From CAYLLN01 sp964384375 (lineage in GTDB: Bacteria > Planctomycetota > Planctomycetia > Pirellulales > Pirellulaceae): 64,000 nucleotides of DNA. Numbering within the stretch: position 1 is the stretch's first letter; every line of letters begins with the position of its first letter. Where the stretch lies: the NCBI GenBank assembly GCA_964384375.1, contig CAYLLN010000034.1:1-64000 (forward strand), given 5' to 3'. This document shows positions 33,394 to 43,015 of the stretch, piece after piece. The notes beneath the pieces are model-generated. The model had not been told where the DNA came from and did no database searches. It saw only the letters and a program-made list of their open reading frames with translations. Made by a program: the position numbers and the translations under genes.

Positions 33394-34227
33394 CTACGAG
33401 GCGTCGTGCATTACCCGCAAAAGATCGTCCTCATTCACCAGGCCCATCAGGCGGTTGGCCTGGTTGATGACCACGGAAGCGGGGAGTCCCTCCTGCACCA
33501 TGACGACGGCCGCCTCGAAGAGTCGCTGGCCGGGGCGGACCGGCGGAGCGCGATGCATGATTTTCAGCACGGTGGGCAACTGCGTCGGCAGGAGATCCTC
33601 GCCGGCCGCTTCCATCGCCTCGCAACGTGCCCGCACGATGTCGCGGAGCGTCACGACGCCGAGCGGGCAGCCTCCTTGGGCAACGGCGAGGCAGCTCACG
33701 CCGATCTCCTGCATCGCCAGGTACGCCTCGTCCAGACGCGTATCGGGTTCGAGCGGATCGGCCGGCGGGCGAAGGAATTTGGAGACCGTCTCGCGCGAGC
33801 AGGGCAATTCGCCGTAGGAGAACTCGCGGACGAAATCGCGGCTCGTGATCAGCCCCGTCAGCCGGCTGTGGTTGACGACCGGCAGGGCGTGAATCCGATG
33901 GGCCAGCATCACCTGCAGCACCTGCCGCGGCGAATCCTGCGGACCGGCCATGACGAGTTTGCGGCACATGACGTCGGCAGCCGTCTCGGCGCCTGGGTCG
34001 GTCTCTTCCGGCCCGCAGCAGCCAACGGTCACCGCCCGCCACTGCTGCCGGGCTCGCAACAGGTCCGTCTCGGAAACCATGCCGACGAGCTCGCGGTCGT
34101 CGTTCACTACCGGCACGTGATGAATCCCCAGCGACGCGAACCGCTCGGTGATCTCGGCCAACGGCGTCTCCGGCCGGACCGACCACGGGTTATAGGTAAT
34201 CAGCGTTTCGAGGTTGATCTCGCTCAT
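33394..34227 (-). CDS. Four-CBS-domain protein
   Basis: A 277-residue soluble protein made of four CBS motifs (LGIHHVPVVNDDRELVGMVS, HRIHALPVVNHSRLTGLITS, IGVSCLAVAQGGCPLGVV and EGLPASVVINQANRLMGLVN), forming two Bateman modules. These bind adenosine nucleotides and report energy state. A GGGGAG site precedes the ATG. It is a stand-alone sensor or regulator with no catalytic domain. Confidence 0.9.
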   Translation of the reverse strand: MSEINLETLITYNPWSVRPETPLAEITERFASLGIHHVPVVNDDRELVGMVSETDLLRARQQWRAVTVGCCGPEETDPGAETAADVMCRKLVMAGPQDSPRQVLQVMLAHRIHALPVVNHSRLTGLITSRDFVREFSYGELPCSRETVSKFLRPPADPLEPDTRLDEAYLAMQEIGVSCLAVAQGGCPLGVVTLRDIVRARCEAMEAAGEDLLPTQLPTVLKIMHRAPPVRPGQRLFEAAVVMVQEGLPASVVINQANRLMGLVNEDDLLRVMHDAS

Positions 34228-34359
34228 CCGCAACTCCCCGCAAAGGCGCACCCCGCAAGAGCGGCGGCATCGGCAAATCCTGCACAAGCCGAACGCCCCA
34301 CCTGGCGGACCAATACCACGGGAAGTCTAGGTTACGGATTGCGAGCGATTCGCCAGGAG

Positions 34360-34878
34360 TTAGCTGCTTGAATGGGCGAGGTAATTCGGTTGTTCGACCT
34401 CCGACTTCGGACCTCCGACCTCCGGTTGCCCCAGCAGCCGCTCAACCGCATGAAATCGATAGTCAAAGATCCGCTCCAACATCCGCCGCACCATGACGGC
34501 ATTGGCCAGCCAGCCGATCGGCCCTAGAAAAAGCTGATACTCGACCCGGTCGGTCATCCAGGTGCCGCCGTCGGCCTCGCGAAACTCATGCGTGTGATGC
34601 CACCGCTTGTAAGGTCCCCAAAGCTGCCGGTCGCTGAAACGCGTGGGCTGGTCGAAGGACTCGATTTCTGTCCGCCACGAGAGCGGCAGGCCGAACATCC
34701 GGAGGCGATAGTCGATCAGCGTTCCCTGCTGAATCTTGATGGGCAGCGGCGTCAGGATGCGAAAGTTGAGCCACGGCGGTGTGATCGCCTCCAGGTTTCC
34801 CGCGTCGGCAAAGAACGAAAAGACTTCGGTCAGGGGCCGCGGAATGAACTGTTCGCGTTGGAGGTAATAAGTAGGCAT
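34360..34878 (-). CDS. SRPBCC (START-like) ligand-binding protein
   Basis: A 172-residue protein with the helix-grip pattern FIPRPLTEVFSFFADAGNLEAITPPWLNF, then WRTEIESFDQPTRFSDRQLWGPYKRWHHTHEF. This group of SRPBCC proteins is often encoded beside, or fused to, TIGR01777 SDR proteins, as here. The last 20 or so residues (PEVGGPKSEVEQ) are encoded by the degenerate AGGTC-type octamer repeat and are probably an accidental extension. Confidence 0.85.
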   Translation of the reverse strand: MPTYYLQREQFIPRPLTEVFSFFADAGNLEAITPPWLNFRILTPLPIKIQQGTLIDYRLRMFGLPLSWRTEIESFDQPTRFSDRQLWGPYKRWHHTHEFREADGGTWMTDRVEYQLFLGPIGWLANAVMVRRMLERIFDYRFHAVERLLGQPEVGGPKSEVEQPNYLAHSSS

Positions 34879-34944
34879 CGATATACGACGTTGAAGTGTG
34901 AGTGAGTCGTCGCTCCGTCCCTTCCTCTATCCTTCACTCCGTTC

Positions 34945-34965
34945 TGAACCCCGAACCCTGAACCC
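34945..34965. repeat. Heptamer tandem repeat TGAACCC
   Basis: Three 7-nt units (TGAACCC, CGAACCC, TGAACCC) in the spacer between the SDR and SRPBCC genes. Here the units run opposite to the gene direction, unlike the other two arrays. Confidence 0.7.
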
Positions 34966-34978
34966 TACCCACTGCCCT

Positions 34979-35896
34979 CTACTCACCTTGTTTCTTCAGA
35001 ATCTGCCGCAGTGCTGGCTCGAGTTCTGGGTACCCAAATCGATAGCCGGCAGCGACCGCCGCAGCCGGAAAAGCCCGCTGGGAAGTTAGCAGCACGTCGG
35101 CGAACTCGCCAATCATCGTCCGCAGTGCAAACCGCGGCACGCCGGGCATGAACGTCGGCCGGCCGAGCACTTTTCCCAGGGTGTTCGTAAATTCGCGGTT
35201 CGTGACCGGATTCGGCGCTGAGCCGTTCAGGGCTCCTGTGACGTGCTCGTGAGTCGCCGCGAAGAGCATCATCTCCACGAGATCGTCGAGGTGAATCCAG
35301 GGCATGTACTGCTTGCCGTTCCCCAGTGGTGCGCCGAGTCCGAAATGAAACGGCGTGACCATCTTGGACATCGCACCGCCCCCTTCGCCGAGCACAATGC
35401 CGACGCGGATCGGCACGACCCGCATCCCAAACTCGCGGGCCTCGATCGCCTCGCGTTCCCAACTGGTGCAGATCTCGGCCAGAAAGTCGTTACGTGGCGG
35501 ACTCTTCTCGTCGAGCTGCTCGTCGCCCCGATTCCCGTAGTAGCCGACAGCCGAGGCGCTCACGAGCACCTTGGGGCGATTGCCCAGGGCTCGTAAGGTC
35601 GTGACTAGATTTCGCGTTCCCACGACGCGACTTTCGCGGAGGCGCTCCTTTTTGGCTGCCGTCCAGCGTCCTTCCGCCACCGGCTCGCCTGCCAGGTGAA
35701 ACACCGCGTCAATTCCGTCAAAAGCTTCTGCGGGCGCGGGCTGCTCCTGCGGATTCCAAGGAAATGCTTTCGCACCGTACTTGGCCAGCGAATTTTCTGC
35801 CTTCGCCACGTTGCGACTAAGCACGACCGGCCGATCCAGCTTAGAAAGCAGCCGCTTGCCGACAAAACCCGTAGCACCAGTGACGAGAGCACGCAT
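34979..35896 (-). CDS. TIGR01777-family SDR epimerase/reductase
   Basis: A 305-residue extended SDR: NAD(P)-binding GATGFVGKRL at residues 7-16, VFHLAGEPVAEGRW, SASAVGYYG with the catalytic Tyr, RVGIVLGEGGGAM, MPWIHLDDLV and a C-terminal DUF1731-like region (LLTSQRAFPAAAVAAGYRF). Substrate unknown. It is encoded 100 nt upstream of the SRPBCC gene and is probably cotranscribed with it. Confidence 0.93.
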   Translation of the reverse strand: MRALVTGATGFVGKRLLSKLDRPVVLSRNVAKAENSLAKYGAKAFPWNPQEQPAPAEAFDGIDAVFHLAGEPVAEGRWTAAKKERLRESRVVGTRNLVTTLRALGNRPKVLVSASAVGYYGNRGDEQLDEKSPPRNDFLAEICTSWEREAIEAREFGMRVVPIRVGIVLGEGGGAMSKMVTPFHFGLGAPLGNGKQYMPWIHLDDLVEMMLFAATHEHVTGALNGSAPNPVTNREFTNTLGKVLGRPTFMPGVPRFALRTMIGEFADVLLTSQRAFPAAAVAAGYRFGYPELEPALRQILKKQGE

Positions 35897-35913
35897 GTTG
35901 AGCTTTCGTGTAG

Positions 35914-35931
35914 GGCAGGACTTGTCCTGCC
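35914..35931. repeat. Hairpin GGCAGGACTTGTCCTGCC
   Basis: Two 8-bp arms and a TT loop, preceded by GTAG (GTGTAGGGCAGG). It is one of the GTAGG-type hairpins, in the spacer between divergent genes. Confidence 0.75.
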
Positions 35932-36087
35932 GCTTTCATGAGGCGAGCTTCCAGCCTGCCATAGGCCAAGAACCGCAACACTATTGCCCAGTTCACAGGC
36001 CGCGACAAGCGTTGCAATCGCCGGGCGATTCATTGATACTTTTGGATGGTTGCCCTGCCTGTATTCTTCCCGCCCGGCTAGCCCGCC

Positions 36088-38337
36088 ATGCACACTAACC
36101 CGACTTGCCAGCGAGGTCTGCTGCTTGCTCGGTCGGGGTGCATGCTGCTTCTCTTGCTACCCGGCATTTTGACCGCTTCCGAGCCTCCCGTCTCGTTCAA
36201 TACCGACGTGATGGCTGTTCTCTCCAAGGCGGGCTGCAACCTGGGGGCCTGCCACGCCAACACGAACGGCAAGGGGGGGTTCAAGCTCTCGCTCCGCGGC
36301 GAAGACCCGGCTGCCGATTATGCGGCGCTCTTGCGGCAGGCCGACCAGCGGCGGGTAAACCTGCTCGATCCCGAGGCGAGCCTCATCCTGCAGAAGCCCA
36401 CTGGGCAGGTCGTGCATCAGGGCGGCCTGCGGTTCGCACGCGACTCCGAGCAGTATCGCATCCTTCGCGACTGGGTTGCCTCCGGAGCGCCTGGGCCAAG
36501 CAATGCAACGCCGGCACTGATGAAGCTCGAGGTTACGCCGCAGACGGCCGTCCTTGTCGAGCCGGTCGATCAAGCACAGATCACCGTCATCGCCCACTTC
36601 GCCGACGGCACGACCCGCGATGTCACCACGCTGGCTTGCTACGAGCCGACGAATCGCCTCGTCGCTGTCGATGCCGGTGGCCTCGTTCGTCGCGAGCAGC
36701 TTGGCGAAGCGACCCTCATCGTCCGCTTTCTGAACCAGCAAGTTCCCGTGCAATTGGCGTTTCTACCCGCCCGGCCTAACTTTGCTTGGAGCGAGCAGCC
36801 GACTGCGAACTACATCGACGAGTTCGTCTTCGCTAAGCTCCGCACGCTACAGATGAATCCGTCGCCGCTGGCCGACGACGCGACGTTCATTCGCCGGGCG
36901 CACCTCGATGCGATTGGCCAGTTGCCCACGCTCGATGAAACGCGCGCGTTCCTCGCGGATGCTTCACCCGAGAAGCGGACCCGTCTGATTGATTCCCTGC
37001 TGCAGCGGCCGGAGTTTGCCGAGCAGTGGGCCCTTAAGTGGTCGGACCTTTTGCGCAACGAGGAGAAGGTGCTCGATCCCAAGGGGGTCGATGCCTTCAC
37101 CACCTGGATTCGCGACTCGATTGCCACGGGCAAGCCGATCGATCAGTTTGTCCGGGAACTCGTCGTCGCGCGCGGTCAGACCTACGACAATCCGCCCGCC
37201 AATTTTTATCGGGCCAATCGCGACCCGCTCACCCGCGGCGAGACGGCGGCCCGGCTGTTTCTCGGCGTGCGGTTGCAGTGTGCCCGCTGCCACAACCATC
37301 CGTACGACCGCTGGACGCAGGACGACTATTACAGTTGGGCCGCACTCTTTGGCCGCGTCAACTACGACGTAAAAACCAACGAGCGGAAGGATAAGCTCGA
37401 CCTGAACGAGTTCAATGGCGAGCAGATCGTGCTGGTGAAGGACGAAGGAGAAGTTGCTAATCCACGGACAGGCAAGGACGCTCCACCGCGATTCCTTGGC
37501 GCGGAAACGCCGGAGATGGACGCCAAGGCCGATCGCCTGCCGCCGCTGGCGGGCTGGCTCGCCTCGCCGCGGAACGATCTGTTTGTCCGCTCGCAGGTCA
37601 ATTTCATCTGGTATCACCTGCTGGGTCGCGGCCTCGTCGAGCCGATCGACGACTTCCGCATCACCAATCCCCCCAGCAATCCGGCGTTGCTCAACGCGCT
37701 GGCTGCCGACTTTGCCGCTGGCGGATTTGACCTCCGGTCGCTCGTCCGCACGATCATGACCAGCCGCACCTATCAGCTTTCGTCCGAGCCCAACGCCACA
37801 AATGCCGACGACGAAACGAACTTCTCGCGGGCCATCGTCCGACGACTGCCGGCCGAGAAGCTGCTCGATGCCCAGTGCCAGGTGCTCGATGTCGCGGCTG
37901 ACCTGAATGGTTATCCCGAAGGAACTCGTGCCGGGCAGATTCGGGGGACGATTCGCGTCCGTGCCCGCGAACGGCGACCCAGTTCGGCCGATCGCTTCCT
38001 GAAGACCTTCGGCAAGCCCGAGCGGCTCCTCGCGTGCGAATGCGAGCGGTCGAACGAAACGACGCTCAAGCAGGCGTTCACGCTCATCGGAGATCAGGGG
38101 CTTTCGGAGCTACTCGCGAGTGGCGACGGGCGACTGGCCCGGCTGGCGCGATCGGAGCTTTCCAACCACGAGGTCGTCGTCGAACTGTACTGGCACGTTC
38201 TGGGTCGCGATCCAACGGCCGACGAACTGGCCGCGGCAACGGCCATCCTGGATGAAGCGGCCGAAGATCGCTTCCCGCCGCTGCAAGACGTGGCATGGGC
38301 ACTGCTCAATGCCAAGGAATTTGTGTTCCGACACTGA
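36088..38337 (+). CDS. Secreted DUF1549/DUF1553 protein with heme-type motif
   Basis: A 749-residue secreted protein: signal peptide, AGCNLGACHANTNGKGGFKLSLRG, a bacterial Ig-like segment (residues about 140-230), DUF1549 (IDEFVFAKL.. to LFLGVRLQCARCHNHPYDRW) and DUF1553 (LAGWLASPRNDLFVRSQVN..). CARCH is a c-type heme CxxCH. These planctomycete families occur with DUF1501 genes, as here; their biochemical role is not established. The start is uncertain between 36088 and 36142; the former gives a normal positively charged n-region. Confidence 0.92.
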   Translation: MHTNPTCQRGLLLARSGCMLLLLLPGILTASEPPVSFNTDVMAVLSKAGCNLGACHANTNGKGGFKLSLRGEDPAADYAALLRQADQRRVNLLDPEASLILQKPTGQVVHQGGLRFARDSEQYRILRDWVASGAPGPSNATPALMKLEVTPQTAVLVEPVDQAQITVIAHFADGTTRDVTTLACYEPTNRLVAVDAGGLVRREQLGEATLIVRFLNQQVPVQLAFLPARPNFAWSEQPTANYIDEFVFAKLRTLQMNPSPLADDATFIRRAHLDAIGQLPTLDETRAFLADASPEKRTRLIDSLLQRPEFAEQWALKWSDLLRNEEKVLDPKGVDAFTTWIRDSIATGKPIDQFVRELVVARGQTYDNPPANFYRANRDPLTRGETAARLFLGVRLQCARCHNHPYDRWTQDDYYSWAALFGRVNYDVKTNERKDKLDLNEFNGEQIVLVKDEGEVANPRTGKDAPPRFLGAETPEMDAKADRLPPLAGWLASPRNDLFVRSQVNFIWYHLLGRGLVEPIDDFRITNPPSNPALLNALAADFAAGGFDLRSLVRTIMTSRTYQLSSEPNATNADDETNFSRAIVRRLPAEKLLDAQCQVLDVAADLNGYPEGTRAGQIRGTIRVRARERRPSSADRFLKTFGKPERLLACECERSNETTLKQAFTLIGDQGLSELLASGDGRLARLARSELSNHEVVVELYWHVLGRDPTADELAAATAILDEAAEDRFPPLQDVAWALLNAKEFVFRH

Positions 38338-38351
38338 ATTGGAAAACCACT

Positions 38352-39383
38352 ATGCTCCGCACCCCTCTCCTGGTTCTCGCTTCTCTTCTTCTCACTGCTC
38401 CCGCCCTCGCTGGCCAGTCCGACGGCCGGCTCGATATCTACTGGATCGACGTCGAAGGGGGCGCGGCGACGCTCCTCGTCACGCCCGGCGGCGAGACGAT
38501 CCTGCTCGACAGCGGCAATCCGGTTCGCCGCGATGCCGATCGCATTCTGAAGATGCTCGGCGAGGCCGGCGAGAAGCAGATCGACCATCTCGTGATCACG
38601 CACTATCACGGGGATCACTTCGGAGGAGCGACGCTGCTCGCGAATTTGTTGCCGATCCGCAACCTGTACGACAACGGGCAGTTTGCCGACATGCCCGACA
38701 ATCCAGGCAAAGCCTACTTCGATCTCAAGGCCGACAAGAAGCATGTTGTAAAGCCGGGCGAGTCAATGCCGCTGAAACAGGCCGATGAAGGGAAGGCAGC
38801 CAAGCTCTCGCTGAAGTTTTTGGGGGGCGTGAAGCAGTTTGTCGATCCGCCCGCCGATGCTGCCGAAAATACTACGGTTTGCTCCGTCGGCCGCGAGAAG
38901 GAACGGGACGGTTCGGACAACGCCAACAGCGTGGTGATGCTGGTCAGCTTCGGTCCGTGGAAGTTCTTCGATGCCGGCGACCTGACGTGGAATCAGGAAG
39001 CCCGCCTCGTCTGCCCGAAGAATCTGGTGGGCCTGGTCGATGTGTATCAGGTGACGCACCACGGGCTCGATTCGAGCAACAATCCGCTCGTCCTCCGCAG
39101 CTTGCAGCCGCAGGTGGCGATCATGAACAACGGCGTCACCAAGGGGTGTCTGCCGGAGGTCTTTGCGAACCTCAAGGATACGCCGTCGCTGCAAGGGATT
39201 TATCAGGTCCACAAGAACCTTCGTCCGGGCGAGGAGAAGATCAATGTCGCCGACGAACTCATCGCCAACAAAGAGAAAGAGTGCCAGGGGCACTACATCA
39301 AGCTCTCGGTCGCCCCCGACGGCAAGAGCTACACGGTGAGCGTTCCGGCAACGAAGCACGAGAAGACTTATCAGACGCGATAG
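38352..39383 (+). CDS. Secreted metallo-beta-lactamase-fold hydrolase (ComEC/Rec2-like)
   Basis: A 343-residue protein with a signal peptide (PLLVLASLLLTAPALA), DVEGGAATLLVTPGGETILLDSG and THYHGDHFGG, the metal-binding HxHxDH motif. Later VTHHGLDSSNN and the IMNNG region give further ligands, as in the ComEC-type MBL domain, but without the membrane part. It may be a secreted nuclease or hydrolase. It starts 14 nt after the DUF1549/1553 stop. Confidence 0.88.
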   Translation: MLRTPLLVLASLLLTAPALAGQSDGRLDIYWIDVEGGAATLLVTPGGETILLDSGNPVRRDADRILKMLGEAGEKQIDHLVITHYHGDHFGGATLLANLLPIRNLYDNGQFADMPDNPGKAYFDLKADKKHVVKPGESMPLKQADEGKAAKLSLKFLGGVKQFVDPPADAAENTTVCSVGREKERDGSDNANSVVMLVSFGPWKFFDAGDLTWNQEARLVCPKNLVGLVDVYQVTHHGLDSSNNPLVLRSLQPQVAIMNNGVTKGCLPEVFANLKDTPSLQGIYQVHKNLRPGEEKINVADELIANKEKECQGHYIKLSVAPDGKSYTVSVPATKHEKTYQTR

Positions 39384-39416
39384 GCGTGCGGAGGGCGTTA
39401 GCCCCGTGAGGCGAAG

Positions 39417-40802
39417 ATGATTCCAACGATTCCGACCTTTGATTGCTCACGCCGCACCATCCTCCGCGCCGGTGGGGCTGGCCTGCTCGGCCTCACCATG
39501 CCGCAGGTGCTCCGCGCAGCCGAAGCGGCCAAGCAGCCGGGCAGTCTCAAGGTGCGGGCCAAGCGGGTCATCTTCCTGTTCCAATGGGGCGGGCCCAGCC
39601 ACCTCGACATGTTCGACCCCAAGCCGAACGCCCCCGACGGCATTCGTGGTCCGTACAAGCCGATTGAGACGAGCGCCCCTGGCATTCTGGTGGGCGAGAA
39701 GCTGGTCGAGACCGCCAAGCGGATGCATCACGTGTCGCTGATCCGCACGGTGACGCACACGATGAAGAACCACAACTCGGCCGGCTACTATGCCCTCTCG
39801 GGCCACGCCCCGCCGAGCGACGACCAGCGGCTGCGGGATTCGCTCGACCTGTTTCCCGCCTACGGCAGCGTCGTCGATCAGCTTGCCCCCAGCACCAACG
39901 GCATGCCGACGTTCGTCTCGTATCCGCACGTCATCAGCGACGGCTCGATCACACCCGGCCAGCACGCCAGTTTCCTCGGCAAGGCCCACGATCCGCTCCT
40001 CTTTACCGAAGACTCCAGCTCGCCCGGTTTCAGGCTGCCTGAACTGAGCCTCCCCGACGGCCTGGCGATCGACCGCCTGCATCGCCGCCGCGAGATGCAG
40101 AAGCTCGTTGATCGGCAGGCGCGGCTGCTCGACTATTCGGCCGAGGCCCGCGGCTTCGACGAGTATTACGAGCGGGCCATCGGCATGCTCACCAGCGACA
40201 AGGTGCGGCAGGCGTTCGACCTGTCGGCCGAGCCGGCCGAGGTCCGCGACCGCTACGGCCGGACGAATTACGGCCAGTCGTGCCTGCTCGCCCGCCGGCT
40301 CGTCCAATCGGGGGTCAAGTTCGTCACCGTCTATTTCAGCAACTCCATCGGCGGCCAAAGCACCACCAATGGCGGCTGGGACACGCACGGCTTCAACAAC
40401 ACGCGGATGTATCCGATCGTCGAAAAGTACCACTTCCCGATGCACGAGCAGACGCTGCCGACGCTGCTCGATGATCTCGACCAGCGGGGCATGCTCGACG
40501 ACACGCTCGTCCTCTGGATGGGCGAATTCGGCCGCACGCCGAAGATCAACGAAAACGCCAGCCGCGATCACTGGCCGCAGTGCTACACGGTGCTCCTGGC
40601 CGGGGGCGGCGTGAAGCGGGGCTACGTCTATGGCAAGAGCGACGCGAGCGCGATGTACCCCGACGAGCACCCGGTCAAACCCGAGGATCTGGCGGCGACG
40701 CTCTATTATCTGATGGGGATCGACCCCGCGAGCGAAATCCGCGACCGGAACGACCGCCCGCTGGCGATTGCGGGTCGGCCGGTGCTGGATGTGGTGGCGT
40801 AG
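39417..40802 (+). CDS. DUF1501 (sulfatase-like) Tat-exported protein
   Basis: A 461-residue DUF1501 protein with a twin-arginine signal (SRRTILRAGGAGLLGL), FLFQWGGPSHLDMFDPKP, GGWDTHGFNN and WMGEFGRTPKIN, consistent with an alkaline-phosphatase/sulfatase-like fold. Tat export implies folding with cofactor in the cytoplasm. It normally follows a DUF1549/1553 gene directly; here the metallo-beta-lactamase gene separates them. Confidence 0.94.
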   Translation: MIPTIPTFDCSRRTILRAGGAGLLGLTMPQVLRAAEAAKQPGSLKVRAKRVIFLFQWGGPSHLDMFDPKPNAPDGIRGPYKPIETSAPGILVGEKLVETAKRMHHVSLIRTVTHTMKNHNSAGYYALSGHAPPSDDQRLRDSLDLFPAYGSVVDQLAPSTNGMPTFVSYPHVISDGSITPGQHASFLGKAHDPLLFTEDSSSPGFRLPELSLPDGLAIDRLHRRREMQKLVDRQARLLDYSAEARGFDEYYERAIGMLTSDKVRQAFDLSAEPAEVRDRYGRTNYGQSCLLARRLVQSGVKFVTVYFSNSIGGQSTTNGGWDTHGFNNTRMYPIVEKYHFPMHEQTLPTLLDDLDQRGMLDDTLVLWMGEFGRTPKINENASRDHWPQCYTVLLAGGGVKRGYVYGKSDASAMYPDEHPVKPEDLAATLYYLMGIDPASEIRDRNDRPLAIAGRPVLDVVA

Positions 40803-40906
40803 CGCTAGGTCAACTCCAGCGAGAGGCTCTATTTCATTGTCGCGCCCCACCTGCGTGGTTACACTGGCTCGCCTCGGGCGATTTTCTTCTGCGGGCGGGG
40901 TGGTTT

Positions 40907-41359
40907 ATGGGCGATGAAGGCTTGGGGTGGTGGGCGTGGCGGGCCATCATTGCGATCAGCTTGCTGTTCGCGTGCTTGCTTGTCTGGTCATTTTTCGACT
41001 TGCTGTTTCTTATGCTGGGAAGCAAGGGAGAGGCGACGGTCACGGAGGTCTATACCATCCCTTCCCGTCGCGGCGAGGACCCGGTCGTCATCGAATACAC
41101 GTATAGCGACGGCGCCGAGCGGAAGGGAAAAACGAATCTCGGCCCGGGCGCGGCCGCTCCGGCCGTCGGCGAACGATTCGAAATCCAGTACCTGCCCGGC
41201 TGGTTTCCTGCCGGACCGGACGGGGCCCGACCTGCCCGAGCGTTCAATTGGATCGTGCTCTTGCTGCTCTTGGCGTCGCTGTTGGGCATCGGCATCTTCA
41301 GCTACCGCGCGATCAGCGCGTCGAGCGAGCCAACGCCGAAGCGTTCGCGGCGGCGGTAG
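40907..41359 (+). CDS. DUF3592-like membrane protein
   Basis: A 150-residue protein with an N-terminal membrane helix (AIIAISLLFACLLVWSFFDL), a small beta domain (GEATVTEVYTIPSR, VVIEYTYSDGAERKGKT, VGERFEIQYLPGWF) and a C-terminal membrane helix (WIVLLLLLASLLGIGIFSY). The layout matches DUF3592. GGGGTGG precedes the ATG; a longer frame upstream overlaps the DUF1501 gene and is not supported. Confidence 0.75.
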   Translation: MGDEGLGWWAWRAIIAISLLFACLLVWSFFDLLFLMLGSKGEATVTEVYTIPSRRGEDPVVIEYTYSDGAERKGKTNLGPGAAAPAVGERFEIQYLPGWFPAGPDGARPARAFNWIVLLLLLASLLGIGIFSYRAISASSEPTPKRSRRR

Positions 41360-41391
41360 GCGGGTCACGATGCGCCTCATGAGGCACAAAG

Positions 41392-41655
41392 ATGGATGAC
41401 GCGACCAACAAGCGATGGCAGGAAATCCGCCAAATGGCGACCCTGGGCGATATAAGCCCGTTGTTACCAATCGGTTGCCCGAATTGTGGCTCGTCGCTCC
41501 GCATTTCGTTTTTCAGCGGAAGACGGAATGCCTTGAATATTGACTGTCTCCATTGCAAGCACGGTATTTGTGCAGACGGGTTGGAGTCCGTCCCCTCTTG
41601 GGTCGCACAATCCGCCGGCTCGTTCTTTACCAAGCCGGCTACAGCGATTGGATGA
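41392..41655 (+). CDS. Small zinc-ribbon-like hypothetical protein
   Basis: An 87-residue protein with two CxxC pairs (IGCPNCGSSL and IDCLHCKHG) that could bind one zinc. Nothing else is recognisable. It converges with the esterase gene; the two stop codons are about 10 nt apart. Confidence 0.6.
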   Translation: MDDATNKRWQEIRQMATLGDISPLLPIGCPNCGSSLRISFFSGRRNALNIDCLHCKHGICADGLESVPSWVAQSAGSFFTKPATAIG

Positions 41656-41664
41656 CCGATCCGT

Positions 41665-42699
41665 TCACTCTTCCTTCTCCTTCACCACCGCCGCACGGAA
41701 CGAACGCTCCTCTATATCCCGCGGGTCCGTCGAGACCGGTCCGTCGCGCCACAGCCAGCGCATCATGTCGGGGAGAATCGCGCCACCGAACTTCTGGCCG
41801 TGGCCATTCATCCCCCAGGCGTAGTTCACGTCGTATCCCTTCTCGGTCAGGGCCTTCATCAGCCGGACGTTCTGATAGAACCAGTCGCGGGTTTCGTCGT
41901 AGCGGTCGCCGCGGAGGGCCCGGTTGTCGTTCCGCCCGTCGCACAGATAAACGCGGATCGGCTTCTTCTCGGTATCGCGGACCTTCTCGGGATAGACGTG
42001 CCCGCCGCGGAGGTTCACAAAACTCCCGACGTTGCTGAGCACCTTGCGGAAATGGTCGGGCCGCTCCCACGCGACCGTGAAAGCCGCGATCGCCCCGGAA
42101 CTCGACCCGCCGATGCCGTGCATCTCCGGATCGGGGGAGATGTTGTACTCCTTGGCGAGGGCCGGCATCAGTTCCTCGGTGATGACGCGGGCGTAGCGGT
42201 CGTCGAGCGAGTTGTATTCGGTCGGGCGGTTTGTGTCGCGGTCCCCCCAGTTCTGCGGCGTCGGTTCCGGCTGGTCGGGGCGGCGGCCCGGATTGATGAA
42301 GACACCGATCATCACCGGAATCTCGCGGCGATAGATCAGGTTGTCCATCACGTTCTGAGCCCGCATGTCGCCGTTCTCGTTCTTGAACGCCTGCCCGTCC
42401 TGAAAGACCATCAGGGCCGCGGGAACCTTGGGATCGTACTGAGCCGGCACATAGACCCAGTAGGTGTGCTGCGTGCCGGGATAGGCCTCGCAGGGGAGCG
42501 TGAACGGCCCGCGGATTTCCCCCTTCGGCACGCCCTCCTGCGGGAGCGAATCGGGGCCAAGGCGATACTGCGAGTCGGGATTGGGGCCGCGCGACTCGCG
42601 GGATTTTTCTTGAGCCAGGCAAACGGCGGACGCCGTCAGCAATGCAAATGTGATCGCAGTGATGCGCAAGACGTGTTTCGTCGCGGGAGAGGGAAACAT
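41665..42699 (-). CDS. Secreted esterase (enterochelin esterase/EstD-like alpha/beta hydrolase)
   Basis: A 344-residue protein with signal peptide (ITAITFALLTASAVCLA), YWVYVPAQYDPKVPAALMVFQDGQAF, MIGVFINPGRR and HGIGGSSSGAIAAFTVAWERPD, in which G-S-S-S-G carries the nucleophile. The closing HGQKFGGAILPDMMRWLW gives a candidate catalytic His. It resembles Fes/IroE-type esterases common in Planctomycetes, where most hydrolyse carbohydrate esters. AGGAA before ATG 42699 supports that start. Confidence 0.88.
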   Translation of the reverse strand: MFPSPATKHVLRITAITFALLTASAVCLAQEKSRESRGPNPDSQYRLGPDSLPQEGVPKGEIRGPFTLPCEAYPGTQHTYWVYVPAQYDPKVPAALMVFQDGQAFKNENGDMRAQNVMDNLIYRREIPVMIGVFINPGRRPDQPEPTPQNWGDRDTNRPTEYNSLDDRYARVITEELMPALAKEYNISPDPEMHGIGGSSSGAIAAFTVAWERPDHFRKVLSNVGSFVNLRGGHVYPEKVRDTEKKPIRVYLCDGRNDNRALRGDRYDETRDWFYQNVRLMKALTEKGYDVNYAWGMNGHGQKFGGAILPDMMRWLWRDGPVSTDPRDIEERSFRAAVVKEKEE

Positions 42700-43015
42700 T
42701 GGTTGGTTCCTGAAGGCGAGTTGCAAGAGAGGAATGAAGAGGACTCGTGGCGACGATTATCATGCCGAACGTGCGGAATTTCCACCTGCATTGCTCGTGA
42801 GCCGGCTTGCAAAGGGCTATGATTCGCCAAAGTGCCGACAATTTAGACGAACGAAGCACGACCAGAAGAACCGCGGATTTCGCCGATGTCGCTGATGAAA
42901 ACAGCGAATAGAACGAGAAGGCCGATGGTGGCTATGACACACACATCCGCGTTATCCACGCCATCCGCGGTTCATCCTATTTCGCTCTCTTCAGACGGTT
43001 AAGCAGGAATCCAAA
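42700..43015. other. Divergent intergenic region
   Basis: 316 bp between two divergent esterase genes. It contains no plausible gene and no clear promoter that I recognise. The stretch ACATCCGCGTTATCCACG..CATCCGCGGTTCATCC is of the low-complexity kind often seen between planctomycete genes. Confidence 0.5.
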
